From the NCBI GenBank assembly GCA_905116865.2, contig CAJHNH020003135.1, positions 549,903 to 613,902 of the forward strand: a stretch of DNA of 64,000 nt, given 5' to 3'. The DNA is from Candidula unifasciata. Lineage: Eukaryota > Mollusca > Gastropoda > Stylommatophora > Geomitridae. Of this stretch, positions 45,630 through 56,800 are shown piece by piece (the stretch's first letter is position 1; every line of letters starts with the position of its first letter). The translations under genes and the position numbers were made by a program. The notes under the pieces are model-generated. The model was not told where the DNA came from. It saw only the letters and a list, made by a program, of their open reading frames with translations, and did not search any database.

Positions 45630-47285
45630 AAGAAACCAAATGTGATAATTGTAATCCTTCAATAATATCAGCTAATCTCACATTCTGTGGGGCACGAATC
45701 AGACATAAAATCATAAAAACAGGATCAGACATGATAATTGTAATCCTTCAATAATATCAGCTAATGTCTCATTCTGTGGGTACAGGGATCAGACATAATA
45801 ATCATAATCCTTCAATATCAGCAAAGGTCTCATTCTGTGGGGCAGGGATCAGACATGATAATTGTAATCCTTCAATAATATCAGCTAATCTTTCATTCTG
45901 TGGGGCAGGGATCAGACATGATAATTGTAATCCTTCAATAATATCAGCTAATGTCTCATTCTGTGGGTACAGGGATCAGACATAATAATCATAATCCTTC
46001 AATATCAGCAAAGGTCTCATTCTGTGGGGCAGGGATCAGACATGATAATTGTAATCCTTCAATAATATCAGCTAATCTTTCATTCTGTGGGGCAGGGATC
46101 AGACATGATAATTGTAATCCTTCAATAATATCAGCTAATCTTTCATTCTGTGGTCAGGGATCAGACATGATAACTGTAATCCTTCAATAATATCAGCTAA
46201 TCTTTCATTCTGTGGGGCAGGGATCAGACATAATAATCATAATCCTTCAATAATATCAGCTAATCTTTCATTCTGTGGGGCAGGGATCAGACATAATAAT
46301 CATAATCCTTCAATAATATCAGCTAATGTCTCATTCTGTGGGGGCAGGGATCAGACATGATAACTGTAATCCTTCAATAATATCAGCTAATGTCTCATTC
46401 TGTGGGGTCAGGGATCAGACATGATAACTGTAATCCTTCAATAATATCAGCTAATGTCTCATTCTGTGGGGCAGGGATCAGACATGATAATTGTAATCCT
46501 TCAATATCAGCTAATCTTTCATTCTGTGGGGCAGGGATCAGACATGATAATTGTAATCCTTCAATAATATCAGCTAATGTCTCATTCTGTGGGGCAGGGA
46601 TCAGACATGATAATTGTAATCCTTCAATAATATCAGCTAATGTCTCATTCTGTGGGGCAGGGATCAGACATGATAATTGTAATCCTTCAATATCAGCTAA
46701 TGTTTCATTCTGTGGGGCAGGGATCAGACATGATAATTGTAATCCTTCAATAATATCAGCTAATGTTTCATTCTGTGGGGCAGGGATCAGACATGATAAT
46801 TGTAATCCTTTAATATCAGCTAATCTTTCATTCTGTGGGGACAGGGATCAGACATGATAATTGTAATCCTTCAATAATATCAGCTAATGTTTCATTCTGT
46901 AGGGCAGGGATCAGACATGATAATTGTAATCCTTTAATATCAGCTAATGTTTCATTCTGTGGGGACAGGGATCAGACATGATAATTGTAATCCTTCAATA
47001 ATATCAGCTAATGTCTCATTCTGTGGGGCAGGGATCAGACATGATAACTGTAATCCTTCAATAATATCAGCTAATCTTTCATTCTGTGGGGCAGGGATCA
47101 GACATGATAATTGTAATCCTTCAATAATATCAGCTAATCTTTCATTCTGTGGGAACAGGGATCAGACATGATAACTGTAATCCTTCAATAATATCAGCTA
47201 ATCTTTCATTCTGTGGGGACAGGGATCAGACATGATAACTGTAATCCTTCAATAATATCAGCTAATCTTTCATTCTGTGAGACAA
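45630..47285. repeat. 63-bp tandem array, about 26 copies
   Basis: Unit includes tcagctaatctttcattctg, tggggcagggatcagacatg and ataattgtaatccttcaata. Some units are 60 bp (one ata less) or carry an extra base. 63 is a multiple of three, so 21-residue repeat frames stay open; not a gene. Confidence 0.97.
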
Positions 47286-47393
47286 GGTCCCAAAATGATT
47301 TGAATTTGTTGAGCTAATTTGTCTTCGAGACCTGCCATCATAATTTCGCTTGGTCTGCCTGTATCTCTTCTCTTACTGAGATGGCGGGTGAAC

Positions 47394-47665
47394 AAGTAAA
47401 GGTCCCTTTCCCTACCTTCAGGTGTAACGGGCATTTAAGGCTGGATCTATATTTGATAGACCAGTTGACCCTCACTGGGTGATGTGGTCAGCATAATGCT
47501 GGCCACCTTTACTTCCCAGGACTTTATCCACTTAGGGCTGGGTCGACCTGTGAGCCGAGGTCATTTAGGAAGAAAGAAAAAAAAAATTCCGGCTCCACCA
47601 GGACCCAAACCATTGACCTTTAGATCTACAGGCCAGACTCTAGCCACTACACCATTGTGGCTACC
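47394..47665 (-). mobile_element. tRNA-derived SINE, family S
   Basis: The - strand has gtagccacaatggtgtagtg, gctagagtctggcctgtaga, gacctcggctcacaggtcga, ggtggccagcattatgctga and gaaggtagggaaagggacc. Confidence 0.88.
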
Positions 47666-47804
47666 AAGATGGTGGGTGACAGGATTTTTAAACATTTTTT
47701 TAAAAAGATAAAGGACTTCCTGGCACTCAATGCACGAGGAGGTGAGTTTCACAAGGACTGCCTTTACTTATTAGGACATTAATTACCTCACTAATTTTAG
47801 GCTG

Positions 47805-47915
47805 CGTTGACTTGGGAGAGTGAGAAACAAATGTGTATTAATAGGATTTGAACCCTAGACCTTTGGGCCAGCTGGCAAGTGTCTGGCTGCTGTGCTACCC
47901 TGGTTACCTGGCGGG
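47805..47915 (-). mobile_element. tRNA-like SINE head
   Basis: The - strand reads gtagcacagcagccagacac, ttgccagctggcccaaaggt and ctagggttcaaatcct, i.e. box A- and box B-like. Just downstream of the receptor's stop codon. Confidence 0.6.
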
Positions 47916-48001
47916 TGATTGTTAATTCCACAGAATGACACAAAATGTGAAAATGAATATGAATTTAAGTTATATCTAGACAAGATGGCCTTTGTCAAAA
48001 T

Positions 48002-49540
48002 TTAAAGTTCTGTTAAGATAAGATGGCTTCCATCCAATTGTGGATTCTCATAATATTCAGGTGGCAAGTCTAGAAGGTCTCCGCTCAGTGGCCGGGTTAA
48101 CGGGCTTGGTAGCTGAAGAGTGACAGAGTCTTTGCATGCAGTGTTCCTGGGGAATGTTTGAGCCGATACTGCAGGGTTGTACCGATAATCCTCAATGGTG
48201 CTAATGATCCTATCATTGCTGAGACACTTCATCTGAGGCAACACATTGTCTGTACACACGGCAGGGTTATTCACTGGGGAAACATTTAAAGTGAATGAAG
48301 ACTGCACATTTCTTTCATTATGTTGGTTTGTTGCAGGAAATGACACAGAGGTCATCCGGTCATTAGCTGGCAGGGTCGTAAAGAAAGGTTCATGATGAAA
48401 ATGACCATTAGTGTCGGTGAAAGAAGCAGGTGACATCATTGAGAAGTCTTGATCACCCATGCTCCTTAAAGAAAGTCTGCACTGGCAGCCATGTGACACT
48501 GACATTGGCAAGTGATGAGGTAACGTGGCTGAATATTCTGTCGGCAAATTCATCTCTCCAGGATACAGTGTGGGTGGAGGGGATGTGGGAGGTGGAGGAA
48601 AATGCAGAAGTGATGCCAAGGGGACACTATGCCTCTTACACTCTGACATTTCCATGACTTTTTTGCAATCAGGCATGTCACTGCATTGACAAAGAAAACT
48701 GGTCCTTTTCACAGGTTTCATGTCAGCCAATTTGTTCAAAGGCATGTATTTTGTGGGACACGAAGGATAATTAAAATATGGCGTCTGTAGATTTTCTGTA
48801 GGTATTCCTGAGTGAAAATGTTGAGGTGGTGGGTAGTGTCTCCAGTCATGCACTGAATTCCTAAAAGTGTGGTTGATGACAGGAACTCCCTGGCCAATAT
48901 CTGCAAGCATCTGATTATTTTCACATATAGAAGCTGAACATGGGTCCTGTGTTTGCAGTTTGGTTTTCAATGGACAAACTGGCAGTTTCATACCACACTT
49001 GCGCACAGACAAAGTACTGACTTTACTGAAAGTTATTAATGATGAATCATTGAGTTCTGATTCAGTAAAACTATCACCAGAATTACTTATGATGCTGTTC
49101 TGAAGTCGAACCAATGACCTAGAATGTGGCTGAAGATTTATGAATGTTTCTGAACAATGGTGACCATCAACTAACTGGCAACCTGTGGCAGTAGATGAGG
49201 TCTTTTTGTTAATTTGTTTAGAATTACTATACGAAGCAGACGAAAGATTTCCTAGATTTGAGTTTTTTCCTTCACTAAAAACCTGGCTAGGATCATTTGC
49301 AGTTGCTGCAGATTTCAAATTCAGTAGTGTTTTCAATTTTCTCACTGATTTGTTCCTTTCCTTGGAATGTTTGATGTCTGAATTCTTCTTGCTTGTTTTT
49401 GACCCACTTTTGTTTGTGGATGGAGGGATCTGATTGGTGTGTATCAGGTTTAAAAGAAGGCTGGTCCGAGACGTGGCACTATCCTCAGAAATGGTTTCTG
49501 AATGTCGGTAGTTTTTCATGCTTTCAGACCCATGGGTGTT
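48002..49540 (-). CDS. Receptor last exon: long cytoplasmic tail
   Basis: 1539 nt, phase 0, acceptor on the - strand ttattttcag then AACACC. 512 residues plus TAA: Ser/Thr/Asn-rich, low in globular signal, with basic KSVRKLKTLLNLKS, a Pro-rich HFPPPPTSPPPTLYP, scattered Cys and the end PPEYYENPQLDGSHLILTEL. The open frame runs 31 codons further upstream, but that part is intron. Confidence 0.88.
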   Translation of the reverse strand, partial: NTHGSESMKNYRHSETISEDSATSRTSLLLNLIHTNQIPPSTNKSGSKTSKKNSDIKHSKERNKSVRKLKTLLNLKSAATANDPSQVFSEGKNSNLGNLSSASYSNSKQINKKTSSTATGCQLVDGHHCSETFINLQPHSRSLVRLQNSIISNSGDSFTESELNDSSLITFSKVSTLSVRKCGMKLPVCPLKTKLQTQDPCSASICENNQMLADIGQGVPVINHTFRNSVHDWRHYPPPQHFHSGIPTENLQTPYFNYPSCPTKYMPLNKLADMKPVKRTSFLCQCSDMPDCKKVMEMSECKRHSVPLASLLHFPPPPTSPPPTLYPGEMNLPTEYSATLPHHLPMSVSHGCQCRLSLRSMGDQDFSMMSPASFTDTNGHFHHEPFFTTLPANDRMTSVSFPATNQHNERNVQSSFTLNVSPVNNPAVCTDNVLPQMKCLSNDRIISTIEDYRYNPAVSAQTFPRNTACKDSVTLQLPSPLTRPLSGDLLDLPPEYYENPQLDGSHLILTEL

Positions 49541-50788
49541 CTGAAAATAAATTATTAAAACTATTACAAGATCTGTATATTCTAAATAAGTGTATACATG
49601 GTCATCAAATGCTTTGTTGATTGATATGGACAATTATGCCTTTCTATAACTTCAATCTACAAGCCGTCCCCTCGTAGGATGCAATTATTTTTTATTCAAA
49701 GCCCCACCCTAGCTTCTGCCGGGGGCATAGACATGGCCTAGCCATAGATATGGCCTAACAGCTTAAAGGGATTTCTGGGACCTCTCCACGGGTGATGGGA
49801 GTCGCCGTGGCAGAGCTGCTAGACGCGCGCCGCGGATCGGAAGGTCGTGGGTTCGCTCCCTGGGTGGAGAGACGGACTTTTCTTCAAAAATGACTTGGGG
49901 CTCCAGGGTCGACCAGCCCCTGGCTCCCAGGTCGACCCAGCCTTGAGTGGGTACCGGGTGCAATCCCGGGAAGTAGAGGCGGCCGGCGTGATGCTGACCA
50001 CATCACCCATCTTGTGCCGTTGGTCTATAAAAATATAGGTCTAGCCCTATATGCCCTATACGCGTAAAGGCGTGGAAAGGGTCCTTTACTTTTTTTACTT
50101 TCCACGGGTGATCCCCATCGGCATGGTGGCACTTTGTGTCACTGGGTGTTTATTGGTTGTGTGATGTCCTGGTTGGGTACAACTACCTACCTACCTCTAT
50201 AACTTGCAATCTCCCATACAAAATATATAAATTTGTATACTGACAATACTTCCATGTAATGGAAAAAAGCTGTCAAGAATCTTCTCCTATTGTCTTCCTC
50301 TTTTTCTTTTCGCATAAATTGTTTGTTGTCATGCTTGTCCTGGATTCACAGTCACATGCTACAACTGTTTCTATGATATTCAAATCACAGAATTGTTTGG
50401 TCAATAAATTGCAGAAATAAAACAAATGCACCAACAACATTTAAAAAATAAAATTAAAAAGCAAACAAAAGGACTGGAAAGTGCAAATATGCAACAGAAT
50501 ACAAAGTTCAACATTGCCTTTCTACCAACACTATGCGACTAGTGTCAGACAACAAGATGGGGGCAGCTACAAATGGTATAAAATATTCCATTGAGATTAT
50601 TTGAAAAAACAAATGAAAGTTATGGGACTTTGCAGTAGAGGGAGCAGCAATAAAACAGTGGTCTAGTTGTTTGTTTGTTTTAGTATCCAGAAGCTATGAG
50701 TTGTTAACCCTTTGGATATCGCAACCTTTCGGCCTTGATTCCATTTTAAATACCGTAAATCTGGGAGAAATGTGGCTTTTTCTGCCCC

Positions 50789-50828
<40 letters not shown>

Positions 50829-53800
50829 GAGTGAACCTGGACCACAAGGAGTTCGTCACCCAGTCACCACGCAATCCGGTTTAGCCAGCTACGCTAGAGA
50901 GACGGGCCAACAGTGGTCTAGACACTTGTCTGTTGGTCATTTGTTGGGATTAACCTCAAGATGGACTTCTTTAATTGATCTGGGCTCCCAGGTGAAAAAA
51001 CTGGGTACCGGGAAATGTTCTTAGAAGCAAAAAGTGGATGACATGATACTGACCACATGACACATCCAGTGCCGCTAGTCTACAAAAACTATTATAAAAC
51101 ACAAAACCACCTGTAACAACACATCAGGCATAACTATTCACTAAACGACTCAAACATCTAAAACATACTAGTAGTTATGATGTTTCCTAATATTTTATTT
51201 TATTGTCTTACAGTTGTATTTGTTTTAAAAAATATGTTTCAAAATGCAATATAGTACATTTAATATAATGTTTTTATAAAAATCAAAAATAAATGTTGTG
51301 TAACAATATTATTATTCTGTAAGCCGTAAAAATGCAAGTGTTTTAGTAAACAAGATTTTTGGACTAAAATGCATTAGCAAACTTTCTTTTTTTTTTTTAA
51401 AATAAATGTTTCCCCCCCAAAAATAAAAAATAAAAATGGAAAAAAAAAATGCAATACCATTGCAGATTGCCAAAAAAAAAAAAAACATGAACACATCTTA
51501 AGCAGCTCTAATTCAAATGAAACATATACAAAATGATCAACATGCAATACATTGTAAAGAAGTAAGCAATGTGTTATAGAAAAAAATGACAAAAGATATT
51601 TTGAAAATTAACAATATATTTATGACATTGAAGTTGATGACAAGCTGATAAAGAATCTAAGCTAGCACAGAGAATACCAGCTGAAACAGAGAATCTTGGC
51701 ACAGAAAATCTGGTTGACACAGAGAATCTTGGCACAGAAAATCTGAGCTAGTACACAGAATCTAAGCTAGCATAGATAATCCTGACACAGATAATACCAG
51801 CTAAAACAGAGAATCTTGGCACAGAAAATCTGAGCTAGTACACAGAATCTAAGCTAGCATAGATAATCCTGGCTGACACAGATAATACCAGCTGACACAA
51901 AACCTAGGCTGTATCACCAAAAGTTTCAAGTGACCAGATCTAGGAAAACTGCATTTGAGGTCCTGGTTCACTTGCTCCAGTGGATGCAGTTTCCCTTTTA
52001 AAACTGTTATTGATTATGCACAAACAAGGCACAAGACTGCTTTCAACAACACCAAGTGTGGGTGTCCTCAAAGAATTAACAACAGCTGTTGACAGGCCTC
52101 ACAAACTGTAACAATCATCCACTACCATCTGGTCTAAAAAATATGGGGGTAGCAACGCTTCCAAAGGGGATGAACAGGGAACAGTGGTTCTTTACAGTTT
52201 TTACTTTTACTATGAACAGTTCGCAATAGAGAGTTTGTAAAATCAAATACAATTAAAAAGGTTCGCAATAGAAAAGTTTGTTAAAACAAATACAATTAAA
52301 AATGGTTCTAAAAATCATAATTTTACTGCAAACTGTTCACAACAGAAAGTTTGCAAAAACAAATACAATTAAAACAGTTTCTAAAAATTTGAATTTTACT
52401 GCAAACTGTTTGCAACAAACAAATTGCAAAAAAATACAATTAAAATGTTTTTTTAAAAATCAGAATTTTACTGCAAACTGTTCACAAGAGAAAATTTGTA
52501 AAAACAAATACAATTAAAAAGGTTTCTAAAAATCTGAATGTTCAGGCATGCATAATTTTTACTACTTTTAAATGGATGAAAAGTATTGTTAAAGGTTAAA
52601 GTTGAGAGAATCGACTTAATTGAACTGGGTTTTATCTCATATGGCCTGGTCTCTCTTTGCAGAATGGCTAGTCCCCTACCAAGAGCGCTGTGCAGGGCAC
52701 AAACTCCGTAGCTCTGGTGATGATCCTCGGGAATCTCTGTAAAAATTGCACCGTGAATTAAAGGGCACAGCCATGGAATGAACCCACAACCTTCAGAGCG
52801 CGAGGCAAATGGCTTGACCACTTCGTCACAGAGACCCCTAATAAGGACTTTGTTGCATGGAGGGACTTAATCAGGAGGGGAAGTGGAATGAAGGAAAAAA
52901 TGTATTGCAGATGCGTTTAGAGCTGAACATATGAAAAGAAGCAGACTAAACATGCGTTGGTAACAACAGTCCTGAAACTCCACGCTCTAACAGGCAGACT
53001 TTTTTTTTTTAAATGCTGGCGAGTGTTGCTGGTCACACTCGCCATCATCATGTCTTCCCCGCAGCACAATATAAAACGACTGTCTAAAAAGACAGAAAAG
53101 TGCCGATACGGGGGAAAAGAAAAAAGAAATTATGCAAACAGTAACAAAATGGATACATGATAAAACATTGGTTGAAAAACCACGAAACTTATTTGTCCCA
53201 GACTTTACATTGTGATGAATGGTTATTTTCCATGTGTACCGACCATCATAATATGTGCAATTATCCTTTTTACATTTACTCAGAGATTGCTAAAAAAAAA
53301 AATGTGGCAACCTTCTTGTTTTTAAAAAGTTATGTATATTACTGTAGAACTGGCTGAATTGACCTTCTAGGACTGAGAAGGTTACAAACGTTATTATTGC
53401 CAACTTTCAGACAGCAACAATGACTAACAATAATTAGACATCACAACTAAAATACTGGAAAGACGGTGATAACTACTAAAGCGGTGTGTGAAAAGATTAA
53501 CAAGCGGTTTGTGACAATATCAAAAGCTTACCATGCAAGCAGACGAACCATAAAATTGTTGGTCTTCAGGCGTTTTGGGCAGAGGACGATTTCGGATATC
53601 CTGAGGCTTTTGTGGTGAATAGTTCTGTTAGATAGGGGAGACAATGGCACTGTTGTATGTTGCCAGATTTCAAGCTTTCAAGAGCCTAAAGCATTTCTTG
53701 GTTGTCATATTAGGGAAATACTATGTTTCCTACCATCAAGGCATTAACTGAAGGAAGCCTTCAAAGTCAGAGTACATCTGCCTGAGAGGCAAGGAACCAA

Positions 53801-56800
53801 AAGTCTGCATACAAATAAGCCAGATCTATGAATTGGATATGCATGGAACACTCAGGTTCTGGAACAAGACTAAAGTCCAGAGGTAGACAAAGACCCTGAA
53901 CTTTCCATCGGAGTTTACAGCCGGTGAACACGAAGAAAAAAGAATTTACTGCAGCATGGCAATGAAGTGCTAGTTTCTTTCGGCACACACACAAATGCTT
54001 ACACCACCTAGCAAGACACAGGATGATGACACTTCACAGCAAGTCAATATCTAAGGAGCCTGACTTTTTTCAAAAATGACCTTGGCTTCCAGGTAGTCCC
54101 AGCCTTGAGTGGGTACCAGGGCAGTCCTGCGAAGTAAAGGCGGCCGGCGTGATGCTGACAACATCACCCATTTTGTGCCGATTGGTCTATAAAAATATAG
54201 GTCTAGCCCTATATGCCTAAAGGCGTGGAAAAGGGTCCTTTACTTTGTACTTACAATATTTAAATCAAATGATGGAGTATCAGGAAAAACCCTGTCTGTC
54301 TCTGACAGGTGACAATTTTGTCGGTAATATTCTACTGTTGTTCTTCATTGTTTGTTATTATCTAGTATGGAATTAGAGTAAAAGACTCTTGTTACGCCAG
54401 AGGCACTCTGAGAATATTCTTCTTCTTGTTCACTGGCTGTAAACTCCGGAGGAAAGTTCTGACCGTTCATCCACTTCTGGACTTTGGTCTTGTTCTAGAA
54501 CTTTAAGTTGTGTGTGCATATTTATTTGGCTTTTTGTGTGGAGACTTCTGATTCCTGGCCTCTCAAGCAAATACACTATGACTTCAAGGGACACTCCCAT
54601 AATTAGTCACCTCGTGCAACATGCTTTTTAGGCAATAATTGGATCTATTACCCCACTCCCCCTTCCATCCCCACAAAGGGGCCCCTGAATCCATATGGGG
54701 AAACTTTGGGCACACATGAAAATATTCACATTTTTATATACCAACTGGCAAGCAGTGGCTGATGTGGCCAACACATCTGTAGCGTACCGGGTATATGATG
54801 CTAGATTCAAATTTGTAAAGACCAAATAGCATTTGACATCACCCTGGGCACCTTTATTTCCAAGGAAATTTCCTGATACCCATTTTAGGTTGAGTTGACC
54901 AGGTTATATTCTAAGCATCTGTTTATATAAACCACCAAGTATTGTTACCTATCAGGGCCTTTTTACTAGTGGTACAGCAATAGTACGCAGTACCGGCTGT
55001 TTTTTTTTTTCCAGGCATAATTTTGCTTCAGCGCTACTGTATTAGACACTTTGTGGTGAGTACCAGCACCTCTTTAAGACACTATATGTAAGTACCAGCA
55101 CCTTTTTTTTTTCTAGAGAAACAGCCGTATAACTCAGTTAGTAGCATTATGAAACAGAAGTGGTTTAAATAAGAAGTGAAATAGAAGTGATTAGTGTAAC
55201 AAGCATTTAGCACATGGTGTTAGGAAAACATGTCAGTGTTAGGAAAACATGTCAGTGTTAGGAAAACATGTCAGTGTTAGGAAAACATGTCAGTGTTAGG
55301 AAAACATGTCAGTGTTAGGAAAACATGTCAGTGTTAGGAAAACATGTCAGTGTTAGGAAAACATGTCAGTGTTAGGAAAACATGTCAGTGTTAGGAAAAC
55401 ATGTCAGTGTTAGGAAAACATGTCAGTGTTAGGAAAACATGTCAGTGTTAGGAAAACATGTCAGTGTTAGGAAAACATGTCAGTGTTAGGAAAACATGTC
55501 AGTGTTAGGAAAACATGTCAGTGTTAGGAAAACATGTTGTGGTTGGGGTTGTCAACAAACAGGGCTGGATTTAGACCTCATGAGAACCTAAGCTATATAA
55601 AGCCCTTAGCACTTATTTTTAAATTACGTCAGCTAATCTCAAGGTTAAAGTTAACAGGAATGACTACACTGTGCCTGGGTTTATCGCATTTGGTTCAGCT
55701 GGCCTCTATCTGCTGAACGACCAGCCGCCTGCTGAGAGTGCTGCACAAAGCAGAAAGTCCGTAGCTTTGGCAACTACCCCAAGGACCTCCTTAAAATTTG
55801 CACTCATGAAATGAATTCGTAATTTGTAATTGTAATGTTGTGCGTGTTTCAATATACTAACTAGTAATTATATGGCAGCAGTTGGTATTTCATTACTCTC
55901 ATTTGTAATTTTTTTTTTTAATGATGGGTTTCTCCCACTATTCTAATTTGTAATTACTCATATTTTACCCCAGGTATTTCACAGCACCTGCAAAAACTTA
56001 AACAAAACCTTAAATGTTCGAATTGGTTTATTAAAACTTGTGAGTGAATAGAAACATACACCTGGTTTTTAGTTAAAGAGGTTTTAAAAATAATAACATT
56101 TAAATAGATGTTTACAATAAAGTTCAGCCCGACAGGATAAGTTGACATTTGGTACAAAGGTGAACAAAACAAGCAGGTAGTTTTTAGTGTAGCAAGCTGC
56201 AAGATCTTCTTGACTATAGATGCCATAAAACAAACCAATGAAACATCTAAAAAAGCCCATTTAACAGCCATTACTTACCTCTGAAGTTTGACCATATGGT
56301 TGTATTAAATTTTCCGTGTTTGCCAGCTTTTTCTTCCAAAATAAACAATACCTGAAAGGAGAACACACATGGAATTCCTAATGAAAAATCCTAAAACTCA
56401 TACAGACAAGAAGCAAAGGAACAAAGAAAACAGACAATGTTGAAACACATAAATATCTCTGAAGAAATCTGCACAATAAAATTGAATCTTTATGGTTTAT
56501 ATTATTATTTTTTTTATTTTAGTTGACCATTTAGGCAGATTGTGACATGAAGTTAATCTCCATTAGCCTCGAATTGCCAGATAAAGATACAGATTTGTAA
56601 AATACATAGTGACATTTTTTTTTTTTACAAAATAACAGATAAGACAATAAATACAAGTGAAAAACTTACTTCCAAAGTGCTATCACAAGGCCAAGTAAAA
56701 TCATGAATGATGAAATCCCCACTATGATCCCGAGAGATGTGTTAAATTCTGGGTCTATGAAAATACAAGACATCAGAATGTTAGCAGAACAAATAAATAT

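Noticed and set aside
45764..47171. Frames with 21-residue repeats (for example 155 residues at 46390-46857)
   Set aside because: The 63-bp minisatellite is divisible by three. The frames break wherever a unit gains or loses a base, so there is no selection for coding.
49541..49633. Upstream extension of the 543-residue - strand frame (start MSISINK)
   Set aside because: A good acceptor (ttattttcag) sits at 49541, and the phase-0 splice from the previous exon fits. The extension is intron.
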